A stretch of 40,704 bases of DNA from a virus, in IMG/VR virus record IMGVR_UViG_3300047476_001053, positions 1 to 40,704 of that record. One strand, written 5' to 3'. How positions within the stretch are numbered: the stretch's first letter is position 1; every line of letters begins with the position of its first letter. This document shows positions 14,360 to 24,416 of the stretch, one piece after another. The notes beneath the pieces were generated by a model. That model searched no databases. It was not told the DNA's origin and saw only the letters and a program-made list of their open reading frames with translations. The position numbers and the translations under genes were made by a program.

Positions 14360-17300
14360 GTGGCTAGTAAAACCAATTGGCCTGAAATCTATCAGCTCAA
14401 CAAAGACCAAATCAAAGACCCAGATTTAATCTACCCTGGCCAGGTACTACGATTGCCTAACGGTACTACTCGTACAGTAGTTCCCGGTGACACACTGTGG
14501 GCGATTGCAAACGAATATAACACCTCAGATCCAAGCATAGCAGTAAACAATAGTTCTGCAGGCCAAACAGCCGAAGACAAAATAAAGAATGAAAACATTC
14601 CTGCTGATCCAGGAGTAGGAAACAATGCTCCAGTGCCTACAACAGATCCAGTGCCGGCGTTGGTTCCTGCAGGCACTGTCAGCGCCGCCGAAGCAGACAA
14701 AATCAAGAACAATCAAGACAGAGGCAACGCTGTAGAAGAATTACCTCCAAATGCATTTCCTGCGCCACCGCCATCAGAAAGTAGATCCGGCGAACCGGCA
14801 GCAACCAAAGAGAAAAGCAAACAAGGAACAATTGTAGGAACCACCAGCAATGATAAACCTCCAGGTGGTAATCTCAGTGACAGTGATAAACAAAACGAAT
14901 TATCAAGTAAACTTGCTTTAGCTAAAAAAAATAAATTACACGAATATGCCAGCTCTACTTATAGAATCACGTTATATCTATTGTCAGCTCAAGATTATAC
15001 TGCACTAGTTGACAGACCGGATTCTTTTAACCCGCAATTTGTATTGATAAGCAGCGGTGGCGGATTTCCAAATCCGGCAGAGTTTTCTATGGTACGTACC
15101 GGAAAAGAAATCACCGGAAGACATCCAGATTTTCAAGAAGATTTTTTTATAGAAAATTTAAATTTAACAACTGTGGTTGGGCTAAACGCAAAAACCAAGG
15201 CCAGTAATGCAATTGAAATAAGTTTTAGTATAGTAGAACCTTACGGAATGACCTTGCTAGATCGTCTTCAAAGCGCATGTAGTATGCCGCCAGTTAATAG
15301 TTCTAACTACATCGATCAACCGTATCTACTAGAAATAGATTTTCTATCTAACGTTGACGAAGCAAAAAATAAATCTATCAGGATTGATAGAAAGCGTGTG
15401 GCAATTAAAATAATTGAAATGAAAATCAAACCTGGCGCTGGCGGTACTGAATACAGATGCCGCGCAGTTCCATTTAACCATGTGGCATTCCAGGATTCAA
15501 TTGCATCATTGCCGGTGGCACTAAGTGTTCAAGCTGGAACTGTAGGCGAATTTTTTGATAGCGGAAGCGAAATAGCCAAGATATTTTCACCAGAAGTAGC
15601 AAACAACGAAGAACGTGTTGAAAGTGAACTAAAAAAATGGGCAACAGATCAAGAAACTAAAAATCAAGGCACCAAACCCACTATAGCCGAACTCAATGAA
15701 CAACGTGATAAATTACGGGCATCATTTACCTATACCACAAAAAGTTATCCTGCAGGATATAATACTTTCATGCGCGGTGTGTCCGGACCAGGAAAAACTT
15801 TTGCTCATCCCCCTTCCTTGATAGCTTTTAATATCCCAGACGAGAAAATTAAAAAAAGCAAAATTGTAGACGAAAAATTTGCTGAAGTGAGCAAGGTTCC
15901 AATGACCGATCCTGTTGAAGCAATAAATGCGTCAGTTCTTAGCTCTCCGATGCTTACTGGTAAAACAAAACAAGGGTTCAATATCAATCCAGGTATCAAT
16001 ATTGTTCAGCTGATTGACAGAATAATGCAAAGCAGTGAATACATTTCTGGACAAGTCAAGGAGGCCAAAGAAGCAATTGCCAAAAATAGAGAAATTGTTG
16101 CCAATAGAAGTTCTTTATTAAATGATCCTGCACAAGCACAATTAGACAGAGAGCAATTGACAAAAGAACTTAGAGAAGCCGAAAAAGAATTAAATCGGTA
16201 CAAATTATTAAACTGGTACAAGATTATTCCCCAGGTCTATTTGCTGAATTTTGACGGAAGTAGAAATGCATACAGCAAACAGGTGGTATACACTATTGTT
16301 CCTTACAAGGCAGCAAATGCATACCATCCAGATTTCGCCAAGACCAGAATAGGTAAAAGCAAGATTGTAAGATCTTACAACTACTTGTACACTGGGTTAA
16401 ATCAAGACATTGTGGCCATAGACATTGATTTTGACAGTTTGTACTATACTTCAATCACAGCATATCAAGACAACAAAACAGCAGCAGTAGCTACTTTCAG
16501 TGATCCCAATAGAGATGCCAACAATGATGTCAGGGACGCTGATCCAAAAAGAAGCAATCCAGAAAGAAAAACAGATTTACCTATAACAATAGAGCCTAGG
16601 GGAGTTAATAAAAAAGGTACCGGACATTTGAACAGCAGCTCTAAAAAAGATGCCAGCGCAGTTGCTGATGTGGCCGACAGTATCTATACATCAAGTCGCG
16701 GGGACATGCTAAATGTGCAGTTGCGTATTATAGGAGATCCTGCATTTATCAAACAAGACGACATTTATTACAATCCAATGAGTCCGGCTTATCAAAATTA
16801 CAGTGTGACTAGCCAAAACGGTCTCGCCAGCGAAGAAACAGTTCCTATCAACCCCAGTACTGGCCAGATCATTTTTGACCAAGAACAAGTTTTTGTTCAA
16901 CTGTTGATCAAGAGTGCAGTTGACATTGATGATGCTACAGGTATCACAAACAAACAAGTAAAATTGTCTAATGGTAGAATGACAGACTCGACATTTAGCG
17001 GAGTTTATAAACTTATAAAAGTCAAAAGCGAGTTCAATCGAGGCAAATTTGAGCAGACACTAGAAATGGTCAAAATGCCCAATGATTTATTTTATGATGA
17101 CACTGTTAAAACAACGCCAAAAGTTGAATTAAAAGCCAAAGTGGCACAAACAGAAACCACAACACCTACACCAACTCCAGTCGTTGGAACTGGATTAATA
17201 GCCGGAGACGAAACACAAGGTGGTCAAGTGCGTGCTGGCGAACAGGATAGACTCAAAGCAGCCGCAGCCGAACCACCTACTAATCCTGTTGCTAGTTCGC

Positions 17301-17773
17301 CGGGCGAAGGTACAGTGGCTACTGCACCGCAGCCAACAGAAGCAGCGCCATCTAATGCCAATGATGCAACAGCAATTGCACCTCAGGAGAAAGCAGCCAC
17401 AAACGTGGCATTACTATTAGATCAAAATCAAGCAGAAGCAAATGATTTAACTAAAACTAGAAGTCTAGAAGTTCCGTTGTTCAATGCTGAATTGGCCAAA
17501 ATCAGGAACGATAACACATTAAGTGCTTCGGAAAAAGCCGACAAGGTAATTGCCTTGCGCGAAGGACTACAAGCTACACTAAGAGCACAAGCAGATCAAA
17601 TAGTCAAGCTATCATTGAGTACTTACAAAATTGACACAGAGCCTGGCTCGGATCAGAGTCGACAGAAACTAAAACTGTTGACCCAATTGGCCAATTTACA
17701 AAAAGAAACAACAGAATTTTTCCAAGCGCAGGCAAAACGAATAGAAACAGTGAAACAGACAGGTATAGCATAA
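14360..17773 (+). CDS. Large baseplate hub protein with LysM halves (gp27-position)
   Basis: This is an 1137-aa protein starting at GTG 14360, one base after the gp53 stop; GGAG lies about six bases upstream and no in-frame upstream codon is open beyond three. Residues 5-32 resemble the second half of a LysM domain (NWPEIYQLNKDQIKDPDLIY...GQVL) and residues 37-51 the first half (RTVVPGDTLWAIANEY), i.e. in swapped order. A Pro/Ser/Ala-rich linker runs to about residue 190. A conserved β-rich body follows (YRITLYLLSAQDY near 198, GRHPDFQEDFFIENL near 254, EISFSIVEPYGMTLLDRLQ near 294). A coiled-coil stretch lies near 560-615, and the C-terminus is Thr/Pro-rich then helical. Location between gp53 and gp5 suggests the hub ring that carries the spike (T4 gp27 role), which is inferred from position and not from recognised homology. 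Confidence 0.6.
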   Translation: MASKTNWPEIYQLNKDQIKDPDLIYPGQVLRLPNGTTRTVVPGDTLWAIANEYNTSDPSIAVNNSSAGQTAEDKIKNENIPADPGVGNNAPVPTTDPVPALVPAGTVSAAEADKIKNNQDRGNAVEELPPNAFPAPPPSESRSGEPAATKEKSKQGTIVGTTSNDKPPGGNLSDSDKQNELSSKLALAKKNKLHEYASSTYRITLYLLSAQDYTALVDRPDSFNPQFVLISSGGGFPNPAEFSMVRTGKEITGRHPDFQEDFFIENLNLTTVVGLNAKTKASNAIEISFSIVEPYGMTLLDRLQSACSMPPVNSSNYIDQPYLLEIDFLSNVDEAKNKSIRIDRKRVAIKIIEMKIKPGAGGTEYRCRAVPFNHVAFQDSIASLPVALSVQAGTVGEFFDSGSEIAKIFSPEVANNEERVESELKKWATDQETKNQGTKPTIAELNEQRDKLRASFTYTTKSYPAGYNTFMRGVSGPGKTFAHPPSLIAFNIPDEKIKKSKIVDEKFAEVSKVPMTDPVEAINASVLSSPMLTGKTKQGFNINPGINIVQLIDRIMQSSEYISGQVKEAKEAIAKNREIVANRSSLLNDPAQAQLDREQLTKELREAEKELNRYKLLNWYKIIPQVYLLNFDGSRNAYSKQVVYTIVPYKAANAYHPDFAKTRIGKSKIVRSYNYLYTGLNQDIVAIDIDFDSLYYTSITAYQDNKTAAVATFSDPNRDANNDVRDADPKRSNPERKTDLPITIEPRGVNKKGTGHLNSSSKKDASAVADVADSIYTSSRGDMLNVQLRIIGDPAFIKQDDIYYNPMSPAYQNYSVTSQNGLASEETVPINPSTGQIIFDQEQVFVQLLIKSAVDIDDATGITNKQVKLSNGRMTDSTFSGVYKLIKVKSEFNRGKFEQTLEMVKMPNDLFYDDTVKTTPKVELKAKVAQTETTTPTPTPVVGTGLIAGDETQGGQVRAGEQDRLKAAAAEPPTNPVASSPGEGTVATAPQPTEAAPSNANDATAIAPQEKAATNVALLLDQNQAEANDLTKTRSLEVPLFNAELAKIRNDNTLSASEKADKVIALREGLQATLRAQADQIVKLSLSTYKIDTEPGSDQSRQKLKLLTQLANLQKETTEFFQAQAKRIETVKQTGIA

Positions 17774-19375
17774 ATGGCAGATTCAATTAATCCTAAAAGA
17801 GTAAACCCGGCTTACGACAAAGATGCAACGCCTGGTATCAAAGTTGACGCAGGTCCTTATATTGGTATTGTAAAAAACAATGTTGACCCAACAAGACAAG
17901 GTAGACTAGACGTTTGGATTTCTGAGCTCAGTGCCGAGGAAACAGGTCCGTACATTACAGTTAGCTATGCAAGTCCTTTTTTTGGTAGCACAATTGGTAG
18001 ACCTGGTGTAGATCAACCCAACAGTTTTGGTACTGAGGCACAGACGTATGGATTTTGGGCCGTTCCTCCAGACCTTGAAAATCAGGTACTTGTAATTTTT
18101 GTTAACGGAGATATCAGTAGAGGTTATTGGTTCGCGTGTATTCAAAACACACCATCTAATCACATGGTTCCTGGTATAGCCAGACCATCTGGTAATACCA
18201 AGGTTTTATTGGATACCACGTTTGGAGCTGATCGAGACATCCCTGCCGATGATGTTTATTTGCCGGCCAGCGAAGTAAACTTGGAAAATGAAGATAGAGA
18301 TTCGGCTAGAGATTACCTAAGACTAGATAGAGTTCTACATACCTATCAAGCAAACGTGGTTATTCAACAAGGACTAGAAACTGACCCCAGTAGAGGCACA
18401 GTGGCCAGTTCGTCCACTAGAGAATCTCCCAGTAGAGTATTTGGTATCAGTACACCAGGACGCGGATATCCGGATCTCACTGACAAATACCCGGACAAGC
18501 AGTCACTAGATGAAGCACTGAAACTAGGCAATCAAGGCGAAAAGATTCAAGACTGGCAACCAACAGAACGACGAGGTGGGCATACGTTTGTAATGGACGA
18601 CGGCGATTTGTATGGTGATAGTCAATTGGTCAGATTGCGATCAGCTGGTGGGCATCAAATTCTATTCAATGACACCGATGAAGTTTTGTACATCATTAAC
18701 AACAAAGGAACTGCTTGGTTAGAATTTACTCCTAAAGGCAGTATTAACATTTACAGTGGAGACAGTTTAAACATACGTTCAGAGATGGACTTGAATTTTC
18801 ATGCAGACGGCAACGTAAACATCAATGCGGGATCTTCGATACGAATGTATGCAGGAGCGTCAATTGAATCACAAACTTCGTTGCAACTTATAACAGCAAA
18901 AGACTTATATAACATCAATGCTGGTGTAGTTGGACTACGTAGCGGCGGCAGCATTGATATTAGAGGGCTTAATGCCAGTTTGGAAACAGCAGGACTATTT
19001 AATGTCAAAAACGGAAGTTTTACACTGACCACATCGGGAAAAACCACAATCAGTTCGGGTGCAACTAGTGGATGGAAAGTGGCCAATGGAGAGTTGTGGT
19101 TCAAAGGTGGTGATCAAGTGTACATTAATACCTCAGGCAAAGTGGTTCCAAATGCCACTACCCCGGTGGAGCCGCAGATCAATCCCCCAATGGAGTTATA
19201 CCAACAAGACAATGTGAGATTTGATAACAATACCAAGCGGTGGGTCGTTGATTCGCAAAGCGGACTGTCTAGTGTAGCACCGTTTACACCAACACACGAG
19301 CCCTGGCCAAGACAGACTGGAAAGAAAAAATTAAATAGTGGCCTAGTGGAACCATCACGAAAGCAGGAAGATTAA
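17774..19375 (+). CDS. 5: Baseplate central spike protein gp5-like, no lysozyme domain
   Basis: This is a 533-aa protein. Residues 27-134 form an OB-fold typical of gp5/VgrG N-domains (GPYIGIVKNNVDPTRQGRLDVWI, then PPDLENQVLVIFVNGDISRGYW). Residues about 266-430 are a repetitive β-strand tract with GSINIYSGDSLNI, GNVNINAGSSI and GSIDIRG units, matching the triangular β-helix of the cell-puncturing spike. In T4 a lysozyme domain lies between these parts; here the linker (about 135-265) has no lysozyme-like motif. It would plug the tail tube and pierce the outer membrane as a trimer. It directly follows the large hub protein (TAAATG overlap). Confidence 0.85.
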   Translation: MADSINPKRVNPAYDKDATPGIKVDAGPYIGIVKNNVDPTRQGRLDVWISELSAEETGPYITVSYASPFFGSTIGRPGVDQPNSFGTEAQTYGFWAVPPDLENQVLVIFVNGDISRGYWFACIQNTPSNHMVPGIARPSGNTKVLLDTTFGADRDIPADDVYLPASEVNLENEDRDSARDYLRLDRVLHTYQANVVIQQGLETDPSRGTVASSSTRESPSRVFGISTPGRGYPDLTDKYPDKQSLDEALKLGNQGEKIQDWQPTERRGGHTFVMDDGDLYGDSQLVRLRSAGGHQILFNDTDEVLYIINNKGTAWLEFTPKGSINIYSGDSLNIRSEMDLNFHADGNVNINAGSSIRMYAGASIESQTSLQLITAKDLYNINAGVVGLRSGGSIDIRGLNASLETAGLFNVKNGSFTLTTSGKTTISSGATSGWKVANGELWFKGGDQVYINTSGKVVPNATTPVEPQINPPMELYQQDNVRFDNNTKRWVVDSQSGLSSVAPFTPTHEPWPRQTGKKKLNSGLVEPSRKQED

Positions 19376-19377
19376 TC

Positions 19378-20667
19378 ATGCCTATTAATGTCACAGAATT
19401 TGTAAACAGCACAGTACAAAACAATCCAAAAGCCAATGCTGAAGTAAAAGCAGGCGCGAGCACAGCCGCAGCCATGTTTAGTGCATTTCAAACTGGCGGA
19501 ATTAATGCTTCTACAGTATTAACTGCGGCAGACAACTTGCCTGCTGGAGTCAAAGCAAATTTAAACGCTGTCAATTCTTCAGTTTCTGGTGATGCTGGTA
19601 AACCCAGTGCCGCAGCTGGACAACAAGCAAAGTCGCAATCAAACAATCTAGGACCAGAAGCTGCTAGGAAAGAACCATTTAGCCAAGGTGCACCAAGAGC
19701 ACTATTAGATGATCCGGCTGCACCAATTGGCGCACCAACGCCAAAAATAAAATCAACTATCCCGCAATTGAGAGAAAGTGATGTAAAAGCATTGATGGTA
19801 CAAATTGCTTTTATGGAAACCAACAATGATAGCACATACAATGCACCTCCTCGAATTGGAAGATATGCAGTACACAACAAAACATTGATCAATTATGGGT
19901 ATAAATTTGCCAACGGCGCAGCATTTACAGGCAAAGATGGTGTCACATCGGAAGTAGAATTCACGTTTGATGTCAATGTGCAAGATCGTATCATGGAACG
20001 ATTTTTACTCGCCCAATATGCAGCCTGTATCAAGTCAGGCGCTATAAAAGAATACGATACCAAAGAGGTTGTTGCTGGCATGCTGGCAGTATCTTATCAG
20101 TTTCAAGATGCCAACCCAACACTGCAAACAGGATTATCGTCAATCACTGGACTAATGGGCACCGATACCAGCAGTTTACAATCGGCTACGTCTGGGCTCG
20201 CTGGCTCACTCGGCGGGTTATTGAATTCAGGAGCATCGCCGGCGCAAGCGTCCCAGAAACTGGTCGAGAGCAGTATAAGTTCAATAGCACAAAATATACA
20301 ATCTTCATTGCCCAAAGGTTCTGTAGGCAAAGACGGAGCATCAATTGACAAAAAAGCAGTGACTGGAATTCCTACAATAACTGATTCCGCAACAAAAACA
20401 ACAGAAAGCGTAAAAGCTGCACTGGATCCCACTTTACAAGGGTCGGCATCGCAACTCAAAACAGCAGCAGCCAAGATTGATGTCAGCAAACTCAAAGCAC
20501 AAGGCGACGATTTTGCCAACAGTTTGCCCGCAACCAAAGCCAAGGATTGGCGACAAAAAGGTAAAGAAAAAGACAGCAAAGGTAGACCGGGTGCATTATT
20601 TTATAATGCTGGCAGATTTGCTGTGCAAAATCTAGGTGCAGATGTAAGCACGGAGTCGTTGCCGTGA
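19378..20667 (+). CDS. Hub-associated protein, possible muralytic domain
   Basis: This is a 429-aa protein with a good AGGAAG site upstream, starting two bases after the spike gene stop. The N-terminal ~120 residues are Ala/Asn/Ser-rich. Residues about 135-235 form a compact domain: VQIAFMETNNDS (candidate catalytic Glu147), then RIGRYAVHNKTLINYGY. This spacing, Glu followed by G-R-Y and L-x-x-x-GY, is reminiscent of lytic-transglycosylase-like domains, but I cannot confirm it. The rest is Ser/Thr/Lys-rich with a conserved-looking end (KGRPGALFYNAGRFAV). Since the neighbouring spike lacks the T4 lysozyme insert, a peptidoglycan-cutting role is plausible. It could instead be purely structural. 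Confidence 0.5.
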   Translation: MPINVTEFVNSTVQNNPKANAEVKAGASTAAAMFSAFQTGGINASTVLTAADNLPAGVKANLNAVNSSVSGDAGKPSAAAGQQAKSQSNNLGPEAARKEPFSQGAPRALLDDPAAPIGAPTPKIKSTIPQLRESDVKALMVQIAFMETNNDSTYNAPPRIGRYAVHNKTLINYGYKFANGAAFTGKDGVTSEVEFTFDVNVQDRIMERFLLAQYAACIKSGAIKEYDTKEVVAGMLAVSYQFQDANPTLQTGLSSITGLMGTDTSSLQSATSGLAGSLGGLLNSGASPAQASQKLVESSISSIAQNIQSSLPKGSVGKDGASIDKKAVTGIPTITDSATKTTESVKAALDPTLQGSASQLKTAAAKIDVSKLKAQGDDFANSLPATKAKDWRQKGKEKDSKGRPGALFYNAGRFAVQNLGADVSTESLP

Positions 20668-20676
20668 TAAATTTAG

Positions 20677-20684
20677 GTTAAATA
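20677..20684 (+). promoter_or_regulatory. Late promoter element, predicted leaderless start for gp25
   Basis: GTTAAATA is followed by CGAGT and ATG (20690). The five-base gap places +1 on the A of the start codon under T4 late-promoter geometry. It is nearly identical to the element at 929-936 on the other strand. Confidence 0.6.
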
Positions 20685-20689
20685 CGAGT

Positions 20690-21070
20690 ATGGCAAACAA
20701 CAGATATCGTGGATTTAGCACAATAAATCAAACAAAAAAGTTTCGGCTAACTGATGCAGAACTGGTCAAACGCGACCTTATAAATCACTTCAGCATACGC
20801 AAAGGCCAAAAATTAATGAACCCAGATTTTGGAAGCATAATCTGGAACATGATATACGAACCGTTAACTGCTGATGTCAAGTCCACTATAGTTGAAGATG
20901 TCAGAAGAATCGTCAGCTATGACCCAAGATTGCGTGTTGATAACGTTATATTAGACGAATTTGAACACGGAATACAGGTACAAGTGGAGTTAATTTTTCT
21001 ACCAGGCAACTATTCAGAATTGCTACAATTGGAATTTAATTCAAATACCAATACACTGTCAGCATCATAA
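20690..21070 (+). CDS. 25: Baseplate wedge protein gp25
   Basis: This is a 126-aa protein of the gp25/lysozyme-like baseplate family (T4 gp25 is about 132 aa). Typical segments are KRDLINHFSIRKGQKLMNPDFGS, IIWNMIYEPLTAD, VEDVRRIVSYDPRLRV and VELIFLPG. It sits in the inner baseplate and contacts the sheath and gp6. Despite the family's historical name it is not thought to be an active lysozyme. No Shine-Dalgarno sequence is seen; a late promoter abuts the ATG. The call is very sure. Confidence 0.92.
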   Translation: MANNRYRGFSTINQTKKFRLTDAELVKRDLINHFSIRKGQKLMNPDFGSIIWNMIYEPLTADVKSTIVEDVRRIVSYDPRLRVDNVILDEFEHGIQVQVELIFLPGNYSELLQLEFNSNTNTLSAS

Positions 21071-21090
21071 TATTACCACTTTTTCTTTGC

Positions 21091-21098
21091 CATAAATA
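21091..21098 (+). promoter_or_regulatory. Late promoter for gp6
   Basis: CATAAATACT, one mismatch to the T4 late consensus and sharing its downstream CT, lies in the 47-base gap before gp6. The predicted start is near 21104, leaving a leader of about 14 bases. Confidence 0.6.
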
Positions 21099-21117
21099 CT
21101 GAATATAGGTATAGACT

Positions 21118-24100
21118 ATGGCAATTACTACCAGACAAACAAGTTTATTAGCCCGGCAAGACTGGACTAAAATATATCAAACTTTCAGAGAAGCCGATTT
21201 CCAAAGCTTTGATTTTGAAACTATACGCAAGAGTATGATCGAATACTTGCGTACATATTACCCTGAAGACTTCAATGACTTTACCGAAAGTTCAGAGTAT
21301 ATTGCGCTAATAGATTTGATTGCTTTTTTAGGACAAAGTCTAGCGTTTAGAACAGATCTTAACGCAAGAGAAAATTTCTTAGACACTGCTGAACGCAGAG
21401 ACAGTATTTTAAAGCTGGCAAAACTGGTTAGTTATAATCCAAAAAGAAGCTTGCCTGCTGCCGGATACCTCAAGTTTCAAAATGTCAGCACAACAGAAAT
21501 TGTATATGACAGCACAGGTACCAATTTGAGCAATCAGCTGGTAAGCTGGAACGACAGCACAAACGAAAACTGGTTAGAGCAATTTACTGCTGTATTAAAT
21601 GCAGCATTGATCAGCACACAAGCCATTGGCAAGCCTGGTGCTACCAAGACTCTTAGCGGAGTGAAAACAGACGAATACGCAATTGATCTGTTAAACGGCC
21701 TAATACCAGTGCAACCGTATACTGCCAGTATTGCAGGTGTCACATATCCTTTTGAAATAGTGAGCCCTACATCAGCTGATCAATCTTATGTGTACGAAAA
21801 AGATCCGGCTCCTAGTGGCGCATTTAATTTTCTTTATAGAAATGACAATCAAGGGAATGGATCAAACAATACCGGATACTTTTTTTACTTCAAACAAGGT
21901 GAATTGGCGAACCTTGACTTTACGATCACAGAAAGTTTACCAAATCGCATAGTAAATGTAAATTTTGACAATATTAACAACACTGATATTTGGTTATATT
22001 CATTGAACTCAGCAGGCAACCCAACTACACTGTGGACACAGGTGCCAGCGGTAAACGGAATTAACGTAATTTATAACAACACAGCCGACAGAAATTTATA
22101 CAGCGTCAGTTCTAGAGCAAATGATCAAATTGATCTAGTGTTCGGCGATGGGTCGTTTACCAACATTCCAACAGGTAATTTTAGATTATATTACAGAGTA
22201 AGTAATAATCAAACTTATAAAATAACTCCTGAAGAAATGAGTGCAGTGACCGTGTCAATTCCTTATCGTGGAAGAACTGGTCGTGCAGAAACATTAACTA
22301 TTCGCGCAAGTTTACAATACACCGTGACCAACGCAGTAGCAAGAGAAACACTGGAAGATATCAGAACAAAAGCACCGCAACAGTACTATACACAGAATAG
22401 AATGGTCACTGGTGAGGACTATAACGTTTTACCTTTTACTACTTTTAGTAATATACTAAAAATCAAAGCAGTCAATAGATCCAGCTCTGGAGTCAGTAGA
22501 TTTTTAGATGTGGTAGATGCCACTGGAAAATATTCTAGTACAAATATCTTTGCCGAAGATGGAATTATTTACAGCGAAGATTCATCAGAGATAGAAACGT
22601 TCCAATTTACCAGTAGTAGTGAAGTCAATTATGTTGTGCAAAATTTAGTTTTGCCATTAATTGCTAAAATTCCTACTAGACATTTGTATTATAAAACAGC
22701 AACACGATTTACTCCAACAGGAACATGGTCTCGCACGTCATTCAGCGGTGGCCGTAGCACCGGTACATTTAATGCATCAAGTTATATCTATCTGACACAG
22801 GGAGCTCTGGTCCAGTTTGCTGCGCCAGCCGGTCAATACTTTGACGCACAGAATCAATTGCAAACAGGAACACCTGAAACAGAATATCAGCGAACCACAT
22901 TGTGGGCCAGTATAATTTCATATCCTACTCCGGGTGTAGGTAATGCAGTTTTGAGCGTTAACGTTCCTACTGGTGCAGAAATAAGTCAGGTTATTCCGGT
23001 GTTTGCCAATTCTTGGTCATCTGGATTGACTACACAGGTTATAAACAATATTTTAAGTTATAAAACATTTGGTGTTCGTTATGACATAGTTAACAAACTA
23101 TGGACCATTGTTGATGCAGCAAATTTAGGATCAGGTACATTCAGTTTGACCAATGCTGGTAATACATCGGGCACTGGTCTAGACAACAGCTGGTTTTTAA
23201 AATTTGTTTTTGCCAATCAAGAGTACACCGTCACCAGCCGAGGTGTAAATTATTATTTCCAAAGCACAAAAGAAACTAGATTCTATTACGACCCTGATGT
23301 AAAAGTGTACGATAGTAAAACAGCAACTACTAGACTAGATGCTATCAAGATTTTACGCACAAACACTCAGCCTGACAATGCAAACAGTATATTTTATAGT
23401 CAAACTTATAGAATCTGGAATAGAGTAGTCGAGTCTGACGGATTTGAGGACAATAGAAAAGTTTTTGTCACTTTCCCAGATGACAACCTTGATGAAGTGC
23501 CTGACGATCCTGATCTGTTTAGCAATCTAGTGGCACCTACTACTAATCCAGAAAATAAATTTGTGTATTTTGTAAGAGCTGTTGATCAGTTTAACTTTGT
23601 AAAGTACGATCCAGTGGATCAGACCAGCGTGGTATCTTCGTACCCAACAGAAACAGAGATAATTAATAACATTACTCTGTATCCATCGGCAACAATTTTT
23701 TACGCTTATACCGAGGACAAATTTTTTAGTTCAAACGGGTCAGTGTTAACTTTGCTTACTGATTACGTTGCCAAGGTTGGTAGACAAGATCTTATGTTCC
23801 AATATACACATAACGCTCCTAACAGCAGAAGAATAGATCCAAGTCCAAACAACCTAATAGATTTTTATATCTTAACAAGAAGCTACAGCGATCAATATTA
23901 CGCTTTCATAACAGACCCAACTAATCGAGTACAAGAACCGGTCGCTCCAACCAGTGACGAATTAAGAACTGAGTTTGGGTCAATTGAAAACTTTAAAACA
24001 ATTAGCGACAGTATAATTTACAATCCTGCTAAATTTAAACCATTGTTTGGTAATAAAGCCGAGAATACTTTGAGAGCAACATTTAAAGTTGTTAAAAACC

Positions 24101-24405
24101 CAAACGTCAATATCAGTGACAATGATGTAAAGAGCCAAGTGATTGCAGCAATCAACACTTATTTTGATATAGCAAACTGGGAATTTGGCGAAACATTTTA
24201 CTTCAGTGAACTCAGTGCATATTTGCATTCAGCACTGAGCCCTAATGTCAGCAGCGTGGTTATTGTTCCAGCCGCAGAATTAGCCAGTTTTGGTAGCCTG
24301 TATCAGATCAATGCCGAAGCAAATGAAATTTTAGTCAGTGCTGCCACCGTTGACAACGTACAAATTATCAGTGCAATTACAGCAGGACAACTCAATATAG
24401 CATAA
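21118..24405 (+). CDS. 6: Baseplate wedge protein gp6 (J-like)
   Basis: This is a 1095-aa protein, larger than T4 gp6 (660 aa). The N-terminus is the strongly conserved gp6 block: DWTKIYQTFREADFQSFDF, IEYLRTYYPEDFNDF, FRTDLNARENFLDTAERR and LVSYNPKRS within residues 14-112. Near residue 418 the gpJ-type APQQYYTQNRMVTGEDYNV segment is present. The C-terminal part (about 960-1095) resembles the gp6 dimerisation end (NDNDVKSQVIAAIN-like, INTYFDIANWEFGETF, LSALSPNVSS-like). The middle (450-900) holds extra β-rich, Ser/Thr/Asn-rich insertions that explain the added length. gp6 forms the iris-like ring of the baseplate that drives sheath contraction. It is followed by the giant gene after 11 bases. 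Confidence 0.9.
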   Translation: MAITTRQTSLLARQDWTKIYQTFREADFQSFDFETIRKSMIEYLRTYYPEDFNDFTESSEYIALIDLIAFLGQSLAFRTDLNARENFLDTAERRDSILKLAKLVSYNPKRSLPAAGYLKFQNVSTTEIVYDSTGTNLSNQLVSWNDSTNENWLEQFTAVLNAALISTQAIGKPGATKTLSGVKTDEYAIDLLNGLIPVQPYTASIAGVTYPFEIVSPTSADQSYVYEKDPAPSGAFNFLYRNDNQGNGSNNTGYFFYFKQGELANLDFTITESLPNRIVNVNFDNINNTDIWLYSLNSAGNPTTLWTQVPAVNGINVIYNNTADRNLYSVSSRANDQIDLVFGDGSFTNIPTGNFRLYYRVSNNQTYKITPEEMSAVTVSIPYRGRTGRAETLTIRASLQYTVTNAVARETLEDIRTKAPQQYYTQNRMVTGEDYNVLPFTTFSNILKIKAVNRSSSGVSRFLDVVDATGKYSSTNIFAEDGIIYSEDSSEIETFQFTSSSEVNYVVQNLVLPLIAKIPTRHLYYKTATRFTPTGTWSRTSFSGGRSTGTFNASSYIYLTQGALVQFAAPAGQYFDAQNQLQTGTPETEYQRTTLWASIISYPTPGVGNAVLSVNVPTGAEISQVIPVFANSWSSGLTTQVINNILSYKTFGVRYDIVNKLWTIVDAANLGSGTFSLTNAGNTSGTGLDNSWFLKFVFANQEYTVTSRGVNYYFQSTKETRFYYDPDVKVYDSKTATTRLDAIKILRTNTQPDNANSIFYSQTYRIWNRVVESDGFEDNRKVFVTFPDDNLDEVPDDPDLFSNLVAPTTNPENKFVYFVRAVDQFNFVKYDPVDQTSVVSSYPTETEIINNITLYPSATIFYAYTEDKFFSSNGSVLTLLTDYVAKVGRQDLMFQYTHNAPNSRRIDPSPNNLIDFYILTRSYSDQYYAFITDPTNRVQEPVAPTSDELRTEFGSIENFKTISDSIIYNPAKFKPLFGNKAENTLRATFKVVKNPNVNISDNDVKSQVIAAINTYFDIANWEFGETFYFSELSAYLHSALSPNVSSVVIVPAAELASFGSLYQINAEANEILVSAATVDNVQIISAITAGQLNIA

Positions 24406-24416
24406 TAGGAAAAGTA

